From Bacteriovoracaceae bacterium (GTDB taxonomy: Bacteria > Bdellovibrionota > Bacteriovoracia > Bacteriovoracales > Bacteriovoracaceae), in the NCBI GenBank assembly GCA_947440875.1, contig CANETG010000090.1, forward strand, positions 1 through 9,389: 9,389 nucleotides of DNA. Reading direction: 5' to 3'. A program made the position numbers and the translations under genes. Each line of letters opens with the position of its first letter. Position 1 is the stretch's first letter. Below the pieces are notes generated by a model, which ran no database searches, was not told the DNA's origin, and saw only the letters and a list, made by a program, of their open reading frames with translations. This document shows, in pieces, positions 1 through 6,830 of the stretch.

Positions 1-101
1 ATGAATCCAGAGAGTTGCGAGAAAAAGACAACTTCATCTAAGTTCGAAAGAAGTGTTGTTGAAAGAGTCGCCAGTTCGTTGTGGATAGAAGCAGTTTTCA
101 T
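1..101 (-). CDS. Start of an unidentified gene, cut by the left window edge
   Basis: A minus-strand reading frame opens with ATG at 101-99 and stays open to the window edge, giving 33 complete codons beginning MKTASIHNELATL. A strong ribosome binding site (AAAGGAG, 113-107) lies 5 nt before the ATG, which supports this as a true start. The visible N-terminus is not a lipoprotein or classical signal peptide: it is amphipathic and rich in Ser/Thr/Leu (STTLLSNLDEVVFFSQLSGF). The product is therefore probably cytoplasmic, and it is not Pal, the gene that often follows tolB. The gene follows tolB after 135 bp and appears to have its own promoter. I do not recognise the family from this fragment. 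Confidence 0.7.
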   Translation of the reverse strand, partial: MKTASIHNELATLSTTLLSNLDEVVFFSQLSGF

Positions 102-121
102 AAGATCTCCTTTACACATGT

Positions 122-134
122 TCAGTTAAACTGA
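122..134. repeat. 13-bp inverted repeat in the 5' leader of the left-edge gene
   Basis: TCAGTT-A-AACTGA is a perfect 6 bp inverted repeat around a single central base. It lies between the candidate promoter (165-193) and the ribosome binding site (107-113). This is a possible operator for a dimeric regulator; the single-base centre makes an RNA hairpin less likely. The function is not established. Confidence 0.3.
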
Positions 135-147
135 TTAAAAATTACAC

Positions 148-158
148 AGTGCGTCACT
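148..158. repeat. Short inverted repeat near the predicted transcription start
   Basis: AGTG-CGT-CACT is a perfect 4 bp inverted repeat with a 3 nt centre, just downstream of the candidate -10 box at 165-170. It sits where an operator or a 5' UTR hairpin could lie. It is short enough to be chance. Confidence 0.2.
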
Positions 159-164
159 AGGGAG

Positions 165-193
165 ATATTACAATTTGTCTGAAAAATTTACAA
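165..193 (-). promoter_or_regulatory. Candidate sigma-70-type promoter for the left-edge gene
   Basis: On the minus strand a TTGTAA box (193-188) and a TAATAT box (170-165) are separated by 17 bp. Each matches the consensus hexamers at 4 of 6 positions, and the stretch is AT-rich. The boxes lie in the gap after tolB, 64 bp before the ATG at 101. They would allow the left-edge gene to be expressed independently of the tol operon. This is a pattern match only. Confidence 0.4.
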
Positions 194-236
194 GACTATT
201 TTGCTGCAGTGTTTAAAATATCTTCGAAAATTGAAG

Positions 237-1592
237 TTATTTCAATACGTTAGTCCATTGTGGAGAGAAGCAGCGGCCAAAGTTTTGGGTTAACTGACCT
301 ACGATTTCACCCTCTCTGTTCATAATGTAGACATCCTGAGCTGCTTTTTCTTTTGAAATCATGCGCTTAGATGTGAATACGATGAACTCTCCGTCTGGTG
401 AAAAGACAGGCTCTTCATTAGAGCCGAAATTCTTCGTGAGCCGAGAGAGATTGTTTCCGGTGCTATCGATCCGATAAAGATCAAATCCACTATCCACCCA
501 CGAAGAGAAAACGATCTCTTTTCCATCCGGAGAAAAGCGTGGAGTGGCGTTGAACTGACCCACGAAAGAAATTCGCTTCACATCTTTTTCCGCTGAAGAA
601 GGATCCATCGTATAGATGTGCGCCCGCCCAGGGCGGTTCGAGAGAAACGTCATGAGATTTCCATCGCGAGTGACGGAGGGATCGACGTCGTCACCGTAGT
701 GAGTGGTTAATTTTTTTGTCACACCAGAACTGAGATCCATTTCAAAAATGTCGGCGTTCCCGTGACCAGAAAGTGTGAGGTAGATGGAGTTTCCGCGGGC
801 CGCAAAAATGGCGCCTGAGTTTATTCCTGGCTTCGCAGAAACGGTCGTGATTGTTCTCGTCCGGAGATCGTACATTTTGAGATCGTTATTTTTAATCGTG
901 CGGACGCGTTTTGCGGAGACTTCTTTGTGGGCAGAAATGAGTGAGAACATGATCCGCGTGTTATCCGGTGACACTGACGGAGAAATTACGACCGAGTTAA
1001 AGCTCGTGAGTTTTTCCACTCGCCGGCCGTCGAAATCCATGACGTAGATTTCTTTCATGATGTCAGTTTTCTTGACTGTCGTACGATCGGAAACGAAAAC
1101 AATTTTCGCAGAGAAGATAGACGCTTTCCCAGTCATCGCGCGGTAAATATTGTCGGCGATATTGTGGGCATTTGCTCTCACCGTAACTGCACTTACTTTG
1201 AAGCTCGCCGAGAAAATTTCGCGCTCTGTGAGAACCGAATACACCTTGTAACGTGCCTCGAGACTCGGACCTTTGGAGACGATCTCTGAAGTGATGAAGT
1301 ACGTGAGTCCGTGCCCTTTCCATTTCGCTAGATCGGGAACGGTGTAGCTACTTTTTCCTTTATCAAAATAATCAATCGTCTCGAACTTATGCTTATAGAA
1401 AGCAAAATTATTCTTAAGAATTTCAGTCAGCTCTAAAGCGAGGGATTTTTGATCTGCCGAGAGAGATCGAATCTCTGGGTCATCAATCACTAGTTTATCC
1501 TTGTCCTGCTCCGCTTTTCCGACGGCGATGACTGCGTCTTGAGCAAACGAGCTGAGAGAGAAAAAAACGATAAGAATGGAGATGAATTTCAT
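237..1592 (-). CDS. tolB: TolB, periplasmic beta-propeller of the Tol system
   Basis: TolB is the soluble periplasmic propeller that links the Tol motor to Pal and the outer membrane. The 451-residue product is close to the usual length of about 430. It starts with a signal peptide (MKFISILIVFFSLSSFA, cleavage expected before QDA). An N-terminal TolB domain follows to about residue 160, ending in the family-like 'HNIADNIYRAMTG' stretch (143-155). A six-bladed propeller then runs from about 165 to the C-terminus, with repeated blades carrying 'P.FSPDG..I.F.S' and 'DIY.MD..G....LT' patterns, for example FSPDGKEIVFSS and FSPDGEFIVFTS. Its ATG overlaps the stop of the tolA-like gene (ATGA), so translation is probably coupled. 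It is the last gene of the block. No pal follows in the window, so its outer-membrane partner must be encoded elsewhere. Confidence 0.95.
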   Translation of the reverse strand: MKFISILIVFFSLSSFAQDAVIAVGKAEQDKDKLVIDDPEIRSLSADQKSLALELTEILKNNFAFYKHKFETIDYFDKGKSSYTVPDLAKWKGHGLTYFITSEIVSKGPSLEARYKVYSVLTEREIFSASFKVSAVTVRANAHNIADNIYRAMTGKASIFSAKIVFVSDRTTVKKTDIMKEIYVMDFDGRRVEKLTSFNSVVISPSVSPDNTRIMFSLISAHKEVSAKRVRTIKNNDLKMYDLRTRTITTVSAKPGINSGAIFAARGNSIYLTLSGHGNADIFEMDLSSGVTKKLTTHYGDDVDPSVTRDGNLMTFLSNRPGRAHIYTMDPSSAEKDVKRISFVGQFNATPRFSPDGKEIVFSSWVDSGFDLYRIDSTGNNLSRLTKNFGSNEEPVFSPDGEFIVFTSKRMISKEKAAQDVYIMNREGEIVGQLTQNFGRCFSPQWTNVLK

Positions 1593-2386
1593 AGTGGGAA
1601 TCCCAGGATAATGCCGGAGTTGGTAAGTCTCTTACCAACCGACTCTGATGGTTTAGGAAAGTTAGATTGTTTGATGGCCCTGATCGCTCTCTCATCAAAT
1701 TCCGGGTCACCCGAAGATTCCATGAGTTCAGTTTTCATGAGTGAACCGTTCACATTAAGATAAATTTTGATCCGACAACGCAAGTCACGGCTCAGTAAAT
1801 GGGACGGGAGCTTCCAGTACGGTCTGATTGTCCCAGGAAGAGTTTGCACGTATCCTCCGAACTCAGAATTCTCTTGATCGGAGTAGTCGCCCGTCAGGGC
1901 CGTTCCCTGAGAAATTCTATTTCCTTCGAGTGCTAGGGCTTTCAAGTTCTCATTCGCCTTGCCGTCTTTAGCACCTTTCTTAGTATCTTTTTTCACATCT
2001 TTTTTCGCGTAATTAGAAAGTGAACTGAGAAAATTTTTTTTCTTTTTTTCTTTGGCGGCTTCTTCAATGACGAGATCATTTTTCTTGATCACGTCTTCAG
2101 ACTCTTCTGGCTTGGCTTCCACTTTATCCGGAGATTTCACGGCTTCGGGCTCTTTAGGAAGGTCGACTGCGTTTTTTTCCATCTCTTTTAATTCTTGGAT
2201 AGTGAACTTCGGCATCCCAACCACATCCACTCTCACGGAAGAACGAATGATTTCGATGTCATTTGTTTTCCAGATCGTCCCGATGTATTTTCCCGCGGTC
2301 GCAGCTAACCCGAGTAAGCACACGTGGACCACACATGAGATCAGAAACTTCTTTGTAAATGAGGAGTTGCTCTCGACGTCGGTCAC
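1589..2386 (-). CDS. tolA: TolA-like (TonB/TolA C-terminal domain) periplasm-spanning protein
   Basis: This 265-residue protein should couple the TolQR motor to TolB and the outer membrane. One N-terminal membrane segment (about 13-35) carries the S-x3-H signature (S17, H21) seen in TolA/TonB anchors that contact the motor. A Lys/Glu-rich linker follows (about 65-150). The C-terminal domain (about 178-265) matches TolA domain III: 'RCRIKIYLNVNGSL', 'GDPEFDERA', 'FPKPSES' and a terminal 'FPL'. The linker is much shorter than the long helical domain of enterobacterial TolA. Only one cysteine (C204) is kept in the C-terminal domain; the site matching the second disulfide cysteine is not Cys. It starts with GTG, overlapping the tolR stop (GTGA), with AAGG 7 nt upstream. 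TonB is the alternative name, but the tolQ/tolR/tolB neighbours favour TolA. Confidence 0.85.
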   Translation of the reverse strand: MTDVESNSSFTKKFLISCVVHVCLLGLAATAGKYIGTIWKTNDIEIIRSSVRVDVVGMPKFTIQELKEMEKNAVDLPKEPEAVKSPDKVEAKPEESEDVIKKNDLVIEEAAKEKKKKNFLSSLSNYAKKDVKKDTKKGAKDGKANENLKALALEGNRISQGTALTGDYSDQENSEFGGYVQTLPGTIRPYWKLPSHLLSRDLRCRIKIYLNVNGSLMKTELMESSGDPEFDERAIRAIKQSNFPKPSESVGKRLTNSGIILGFPL

Positions 2387-2805
2387 TCTTTGCCCTTCTC
2401 CACTTCGGTGACAAGAGCAATATTACTGACCCCAGCTTTTTTGAGAGCGGCGATGAGCTTGGCGACTTTTTCGTATTTGAGATTGTAGTCCGCGCGCAGA
2501 TAAAGGACGTCTGTTTTACTGGTCTGGAACTGCTTTAAGATCGTCGCGATGAGCACTTCTTTTTGAACGGCTTCTTTCCCCAGAAAGAATTTCTCACTGT
2601 CTGTGATGGAAAGAATAATGAGCTCTGGACGAAGGCCAATGTTATTCACTTTTTGTGTCTTCGGGAGCTTGAGATCAATGCCGGAAAAAAGCATCGGTGC
2701 CGTCACCATAAAGATGACGAGAAGAACGAGCATGACATCCACGAGTGGAGTCACGTTAATGTCGGCCATAGGCCCTTTTTTTCCTGACCCCATTTGCATG
2801 CCCAT
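2383..2805 (-). CDS. tolR: TolR, inner-membrane stator subunit of the Tol motor
   Basis: ExbD/TolR family, 140 residues. After a short cytoplasmic N-terminus comes the hallmark 'INVTPLVDVMLVLLVIFMV'. It contains the membrane aspartate D23, thought to carry protons with TolQ. A periplasmic domain of about 95 residues follows ('GIDLKLPKTQ', 'ILSITDSEKFFLGKEAV', 'YLRADYNLKYEKVAKLIAALKKAGVSNIALVTE'). It follows tolQ by 5 nt and its stop overlaps the GTG of the tolA-like gene. A second ATG two codons downstream (M3) is possible. AAGGA lies 10 nt before the chosen ATG. ExbD is the paralogous alternative; the full tolQ-R-A-B order makes TolR the better call. Confidence 0.93.
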   Translation of the reverse strand: MGMQMGSGKKGPMADINVTPLVDVMLVLLVIFMVTAPMLFSGIDLKLPKTQKVNNIGLRPELIILSITDSEKFFLGKEAVQKEVLIATILKQFQTSKTDVLYLRADYNLKYEKVAKLIAALKKAGVSNIALVTEVEKGKE

Positions 2806-2810
2806 GGCTC

Positions 2811-3512
2811 TTAGTCCTTCTTAATGAGGATTGAGCGCTCAATCAGGTTGAGAAATTCCTGAGAGAACGATTCCATCTGGGAATTTATTCGGACGATTTG
2901 ATTGTTAAAATAATTATAAAACCAAACCGCAGGGATCGCCGCCGCTAGACCCACGGCTGTCGCGACGAGTGCTTCCGCGATACCGGGAGCCACCGCTTCA
3001 ATACTTCCCCCGCCCGATGCGAGTCCAGAAAACGCATCGATGATTCCCCAGACCGTACCGAACAGACCTACGAAAGGAGTGATGGCACCGATGCTCGCAA
3101 GAGTCGCCACACGGAATTCCATTTTTTCATTCGCGTTATTGAACCCAGACTTGAGTGCTCTTTCGAGTGACTGAAAACCGTGCTGGGAAAAATGCTGAGC
3201 AATGTTCCCCTTTCCGGCAGCCGCAAGCTTCTCTGAAACTTTATTCAGCTCTTCGTAGCCCTTGCGGTACATGAGACTTATCGTACTTGCGTGATTCTCA
3301 GTGGCTTCACGGTTGATCTCAGCGATCGAAGAATTCGCCTTAAAGAATAGCTGAAATCTTTGATTGGCCTCGGACACAGTTTTCAACTGCTGCCATTTCT
3401 GCCAAATGATCGTCCACGATAGCGCTGAGGCAATAAGAAGGAGCAAAAGAACGAGTTTAACGACGATGCCAGATTCCCAGAGAATCTGCCAAATGTTCAA
3501 TCCACCATTCAT
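2811..3512 (-). CDS. tolQ: TolQ, inner-membrane proton-channel subunit of the Tol motor
   Basis: MotA/ExbB/TolQ family. TolQ forms the pentameric ring around TolR that uses the proton motive force. The hydrophobic segments fit the three-helix layout: about residues 16-38, then after a large cytoplasmic loop about 136-158 and 172-194 (numbered from the ATG at 3512). The conserved 'FVGLFGTVWGIIDAF' and 'VAPGIAEALVATAVGLAAAIPAV' stretches closely match TolQ and hold the two pore threonines (T153, T185). I chose the ATG at 3512 (MNGGLNIW) because AAGG (3524-3521) sits 8 nt upstream of it. An in-frame GTG three codons earlier (3521) overlaps the previous stop as GTGA, but the AAGG would then overlap the start codon itself. 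The product is 233 or 236 residues. Confidence 0.93.
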   Translation of the reverse strand: MNGGLNIWQILWESGIVVKLVLLLLLIASALSWTIIWQKWQQLKTVSEANQRFQLFFKANSSIAEINREATENHASTISLMYRKGYEELNKVSEKLAAAGKGNIAQHFSQHGFQSLERALKSGFNNANEKMEFRVATLASIGAITPFVGLFGTVWGIIDAFSGLASGGGSIEAVAPGIAEALVATAVGLAAAIPAVWFYNYFNNQIVRINSQMESFSQEFLNLIERSILIKKD

Positions 3513-3517
3513 GAATG

Positions 3518-4351
3518 TCACCTTAGAGTAAAAAGCTTCCGGCCATATTCCACCAGCCGCAGTCTATATTTATAATACGAAAAAGATATCACCCAAATAG
3601 CAGCTAGAAAAGGAACTCCAAGCTTTGACTCCACTCTGGCCGGAGAAAAATCATGGCCCCACACGGGATCGAGTCCGAAGATTGCACCCATAGGGGCAAC
3701 AAACAGAAGAAGAAAACAAACGACGTTGCTCCAACTATTAAATGAATTGCCGGAAAGATAAAGCAGCGATGAAAAAGAAAGAATCACGAAAGGAAGAAGG
3801 CCGTAATAATCCGGCACACTCATCCGGTAGGCGGCGACGAATATTCCCGTGAACGCGAGTCCCAGGATAAGGCGGTTCGGTTTTTCTTTTTGATTGAGGA
3901 CATCATCGAGGTAAGCGATCACCACGAACTCAACGCCAAAAAAAAGAAAAAGACCGATGAGTGAAGCGAAGTGGTAATACCAGTAGCCCAAATTTTGGGG
4001 AACCAAGGCGACCTTGGCTATGGAGAGATATCCAAGAGTCATGAAAACTGGAACGACAATCGCCTCGGGACTAGGCCTGCTCACAAGTTCTTTCACGAGT
4101 TCCCGGATCGACTTCAGTTGGTAGAGCCGCATCGAAAACCATTTATTAAGTAAATAAAGAGAAATGAGCTTGGAAGCAATGAGAATTTCCCAACTGTTGT
4201 TATGCAGCCAGGCTTCGACGATGGAAATTTCGTGATCAAGAAGGAAATGGAAAAAGGCACCGACCGAACACAGAATCACAACGAGCACAACATAGAGCAA
4301 TTGATAGGCCCCGTAGTATCGGATGTTTTTGAAAAGGTTTCCTTGATTCAC
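3518..4351 (-). CDS. Polytopic inner-membrane protein of unknown family
   Basis: This 277-residue protein is very hydrophobic, with about seven or eight likely membrane helices (near residues 12-36, 50-68, 95-114, 122-147, 160-177, 184-199, 206-228 and 247-264). No catalytic signature of a known transporter or protease family is evident. Polar residues inside or next to helices include D38/H39 (LLDHE), the YWYYH stretch near 124, a DD pair near 150, and an aromatic Tyr/Arg-rich C-terminus (SYYKYRLRLVEYGRKLF). It starts with GTG, overlapping the upstream stop by 4 nt (GTGA), and ends 5 nt before the tolQ ATG. Expression is therefore likely coupled to both the secreted protein upstream and the Tol motor downstream. 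I do not recognise the family; a Tol- or LPS-associated membrane factor is inference from position only. Confidence 0.85.
   Translation of the reverse strand: MNQGNLFKNIRYYGAYQLLYVVLVVILCSVGAFFHFLLDHEISIVEAWLHNNSWEILIASKLISLYLLNKWFSMRLYQLKSIRELVKELVSRPSPEAIVVPVFMTLGYLSIAKVALVPQNLGYWYYHFASLIGLFLFFGVEFVVIAYLDDVLNQKEKPNRLILGLAFTGIFVAAYRMSVPDYYGLLPFVILSFSSLLYLSGNSFNSWSNVVCFLLLFVAPMGAIFGLDPVWGHDFSPARVESKLGVPFLAAIWVISFSYYKYRLRLVEYGRKLFTLR
3521..3524 (-). promoter_or_regulatory. Ribosome binding site that decides the tolQ start
   Basis: AAGG (within CTAAGGTG on the minus strand) lies 8 nt before ATG 3512 and directly abuts GTG 3521. The spacing fits the ATG start. The GTG start would leave no spacer. 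Confidence 0.55.
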
Positions 4352-5238
4352 AGAACTTTCTCAGGCGGCGAGAGCCATTTCACCTGCATCTCCGGCGATG
4401 GATAAAGTCTCACGTAATCTTTGTACTGATGATTACTCTTCACCATCCGATCAATTTTCCCGAGGAGACGAAAATAAGAATTCCACAGCTCGGGATTTGA
4501 CTTAAGAAAGTTATCCATCTTTTTTGTCGTTTCAAATTGCTGCTGGAAAGTAAATCCAGTCTCATTTATTTGCTGGTCATATTTTTTAAGCACTTCTTGG
4601 ATCATCGACTGGTCAGGTTTTGCTCCGAGAAAACTTGTTCCAGAAAGTGTTCTCAATTTTTCCGTCTCAACAGCTTTTTTAAAATAGCCCAGCTCTAAGC
4701 GAAAAAAGTCTTCCAGGAGAAGGAGAGAAATTTCAAGTTTACTGAGATCAAGCGAGCGAATGAACGGCACTGAGACAAGGAGAATCACTTCCCCTTCGTT
4801 GCCCGGAAGAGCCGCTCTCACCAGCGTTGGGTTATTGAGTAAAAGGATTTTAAATTTCTTTTGATAAAAACCCATCCCTTCGAGGATGGTGGCAAAAGAT
4901 TTTTCGAGACCATAATCCGGCTTTTGAAAATCCCATTGGAGGAGCTGAGCATTTTTGACCAGCCAGTATTCGGAGATGAAACCCCACATTTCATCCTGCG
5001 TCGGATACGTATAACGAGACTCCTCCACAACGGATCGCTCTTTTTTCATCGCATCGACTTTTTTTTCTTTGAGTTTCACAGACTGTGAAAGACCGTCCTG
5101 CTGAAGGACCTTCTTGACACTCTTAAAATTAACTAACTCGAGCTCTTTTTCTTCCTGAAGTTTTTGGGGCGCCGACCAAGCAGCAGCTGCCAAGACCAGG
5201 CTAATGGACGCGAGTGAGACCTTGAACATAGTGATCAT
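4348..5238 (-). CDS. Secreted protein resembling a degenerate M48-type metallopeptidase
   Basis: This 296-residue protein has a signal peptide (MFKVSLASISLVLAAAAWSA, after a possible MIT extension) and a charged, Lys/Glu-rich region to about residue 75. The rest follows the M48 peptidase landmark order. 'RAALPGNEGEVILLVS' (141-156) resembles the 'AFALPGG.I.V' strand. 'LEISLLLLEDFFRLELGYF' (168-186) sits where 'LAAVLAHEIAHV..GHF' is expected. 'YPSPEMQVKWL' (279-289) resembles the closing 'HPSPEERIARL'. The HExxH zinc site reads LEDFF (175-179), so both histidines are absent and catalysis is unlikely. This is motif reading by eye, so the fold call is tentative. The start is ATG 5238 (weak GGGGA 7 nt upstream) or ATG 5229; the gene overlaps the preceding SH3-like gene by 38 nt (29 nt from ATG 5229). 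It may be a non-catalytic periplasmic scaffold or regulator. Confidence 0.8.
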   Translation of the reverse strand: MITMFKVSLASISLVLAAAAWSAPQKLQEEKELELVNFKSVKKVLQQDGLSQSVKLKEKKVDAMKKERSVVEESRYTYPTQDEMWGFISEYWLVKNAQLLQWDFQKPDYGLEKSFATILEGMGFYQKKFKILLLNNPTLVRAALPGNEGEVILLVSVPFIRSLDLSKLEISLLLLEDFFRLELGYFKKAVETEKLRTLSGTSFLGAKPDQSMIQEVLKKYDQQINETGFTFQQQFETTKKMDNFLKSNPELWNSYFRLLGKIDRMVKSNHQYKDYVRLYPSPEMQVKWLSPPEKVL

Positions 5239-5599
5239 AAAGTCGTCCCCAATAATAGAGTTCTGCGAGATCCAAATTTAATGAATCATAAAACTTTGGA
5301 TACCGTGCCTGAAAACAATCCGGTCGCTTTTCAGAGAGATAATCTTTTAAAATAAAACCACGATGATCCGCGACCTCTACATACGCCCAAAGAAGATCCG
5401 TCTTAACCCGCGAAGTCTCAATCACTTTCACCGGATGAGCACACTGAATAGTGGTGAGACTCGCGGACTCTTTCACGGCGGATTGATGAACATGTCCAAG
5501 GAGCGGATTCATGTAAAAGACCCCGACAACGCGCTCATCCGTGGCCGTCGTTTCCGCGAACCCCAGCGAGGTGAAAAGCAGGAAAAAAAAGAAATTCAT
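5201..5599 (-). CDS. Small secreted SH3-like protein, function unknown
   Basis: From ATG 5599 the product is 132 residues. It has a strongly hydrophobic signal peptide (MNFFFFLLFTSLGFA, then ETT). A bacterial SH3-like segment follows at about 24-88: it starts 'VVGVFYMNPLLGHVH' and ends 'LLWAYVEVADHRGFILKDYL', the usual 'W.(Y/K)V......GF(I/V)....L' closing strand. A 40-residue aromatic tail has Asp/Tyr-rich helical character. Two cysteines (C53, C95) could form a disulfide in the periplasm. GGAAGG lies 6 nt before the ATG, and the gene begins 1 nt after the lapB-like stop. The frame is open upstream to 5749 but would then overlap lapB by almost 150 nt and lose the signal peptide, so I rejected the longer start. 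Peptidoglycan binding is a possibility from the fold, not shown. Confidence 0.8.
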   Translation of the reverse strand: MNFFFFLLFTSLGFAETTATDERVVGVFYMNPLLGHVHQSAVKESASLTTIQCAHPVKVIETSRVKTDLLWAYVEVADHRGFILKDYLSEKRPDCFQARYPKFYDSLNLDLAELYYWGRLYDHYVQGLTRVH

Positions 5600-5600
5600 A

Positions 5601-6830
5601 TTAAACCTTCCACCGAAACTGGATCGTTTCCCAGTTGTGGCACTGAGGACAGCGCCAGAAAATTTCATCTGAATTGTATCCGCATTGTGAACAAAAATGT
5701 CTGGTGAGAGAAGAGTGAAGGTTATTGAGAAGACTCTTCGTCTGAGCAAGAGCTTCGTTCACTTTATCTACTTCAATTAAGATTTTGATGTACTCAACTC
5801 GGAGGACATCACTGTGACCGTGATTTTTCATCCAGTGATCAAGAAGTTCAAAAGCATCATTGGTACGATGCTGATCTTTTAAGAGGCGAATTTTTGAAAG
5901 GACGACTGAGGGCGAGCTCATGAGATCGCCATCCATGAGAGTTAGAAAGTAGGCCTTCAGTTCTTCGAGTCTTGTTTTGTAATCATCGTGATTCGGGAGT
6001 TTTGTGTTGAAGCTTTCCATCGAACCGAAAATGAAAGTGGCATACATCGGGTGCTCTTTCAAAAGTTCAAGAAGAAGTCCCCTGCCGTTTTCCATCTGAC
6101 CCAAAACGAGGAAAAGTCTAAGACGAAGAATCTTCGCCGAAACGGACGGAGAAAAACGAAAAGCATCTTCGAGTTCTTCGGCGCAGGCCTTGAACTGTCC
6201 CGCTTCGAAGAGCGCGCGAGCTTTTTGAACGAGGATGTGAGAAATCGTTTCCGATTGATTTTCCTGCCCGACCTTTGAAAGCATGATGCGGTAGTTGTAG
6301 GCCTGATCCCAATCTTCAATGTCCTCGTAGATTCGACAAAGTGACTGAATCACATCCTGCTGGTCCCGATTAATTTTCAGCACATCTTTGTAGGTTTCTA
6401 TCGCTTTATCAATGAAGCCACCTTTATCAAAATCAAGGGCGAGTTCTTTCAGCGCTTGAAGACGGGTACTTTCCGAAATACTTTCGCGTGCGATGAGAGA
6501 GCGGTGAATGGAAATCGCTTTTTCAATCTCGCCGTTGGAACGAAAAAGACCACCCAGAGCGAAATATGTATCAATCGTTTCGCGGTTAATATCCACCGCG
6601 TTTAGAAATTCCTTGATCGCAAGATCTTTATTTCCCTCAATTAAGTATTGAGTCGCATTGAGGAAGATCCGAGACTGAGCTTCAAAAATTGAATTCCGGT
6701 ATTTCTTTGAGAGTTTGACACCTTTATCTCTTTCAATCACGTAGTGATAGATAAGGACCACAGTGATCCCGACTGCCACGAGTGTCAGGGCATTGTTTTT
6801 TCCCCAGTCTAAGAGAAAGGCGTAATCCAT
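5601..6830 (-). CDS. lapB: LapB-type TPR/rubredoxin protein (LPS assembly regulator)
   Basis: LapB (YciM) is an inner-membrane-anchored cytoplasmic adaptor. In E. coli it promotes degradation of LpxC by FtsH and so limits lipid A synthesis. The 409-residue product matches its layout. One N-terminal membrane helix (about 13-30) is followed by tetratricopeptide repeats through about residue 375. A terminal rubredoxin-like metal site has paired cysteines C380/C383 and C394/C397 (CSQC...CPQC). The segment 'ALGGLFRSNGEIEKAISIHR' (91-110) is very close to the LapB-specific 'LGNLFRSRGEVDRAIRIH' repeat. Its ATG overlaps the sppA stop by one base (TAATG), and the small SH3-like gene follows after 1 nt. 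A generic TPR protein is the alternative, but the zinc-ribbon tail and the conserved repeat make LapB the strong call. Confidence 0.9.
   Translation of the reverse strand: MDYAFLLDWGKNNALTLVAVGITVVLIYHYVIERDKGVKLSKKYRNSIFEAQSRIFLNATQYLIEGNKDLAIKEFLNAVDINRETIDTYFALGGLFRSNGEIEKAISIHRSLIARESISESTRLQALKELALDFDKGGFIDKAIETYKDVLKINRDQQDVIQSLCRIYEDIEDWDQAYNYRIMLSKVGQENQSETISHILVQKARALFEAGQFKACAEELEDAFRFSPSVSAKILRLRLFLVLGQMENGRGLLLELLKEHPMYATFIFGSMESFNTKLPNHDDYKTRLEELKAYFLTLMDGDLMSSPSVVLSKIRLLKDQHRTNDAFELLDHWMKNHGHSDVLRVEYIKILIEVDKVNEALAQTKSLLNNLHSSLTRHFCSQCGYNSDEIFWRCPQCHNWETIQFRWKV

Noticed and set aside
1..129. A 42-codon plus-strand ORF at the left edge
   Set aside because: The minus strand has a start codon with a strong AAAGGAG site in the same place. 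The plus frame has no visible upstream sequence and no recognisable product.
222..236. Hairpin CTTC...GAAG just after the tolB stop as a terminator
   Set aside because: The uninterrupted stem is only 4 bp, with a mismatch before further pairs, and it is AT-rich. The following T run is short.
1595..1605. Palindrome TGGGAATCCCA at the tolA-like/tolB junction
   Set aside because: It lies wholly within the coding sequence for the TolA C-terminus. It is too short to argue for regulation.
1980..2055. Dense T-rich stretch that looks like a plus-strand terminator tract or low-complexity repeat
   Set aside because: It is the complement of AAA/AAG lysine codons in the charged linker of the TolA-like protein.
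2383..3521. ExbB/ExbD (TonB energising) instead of TolQ/TolR
   Set aside because: The TolQ-specific 'GLFGTVWGIIDAF' and 'IAEALVATAVGLAAAIPAV' stretches, together with adjacent tolA-like and tolB genes, favour the Tol assignment.
5600..5749. N-terminal extension of the SH3-like protein back to 5749
   Set aside because: It would overlap the lapB zinc-site coding region by almost 150 nt. The internal ATG at 5599 has a good ribosome binding site and begins a proper signal peptide.
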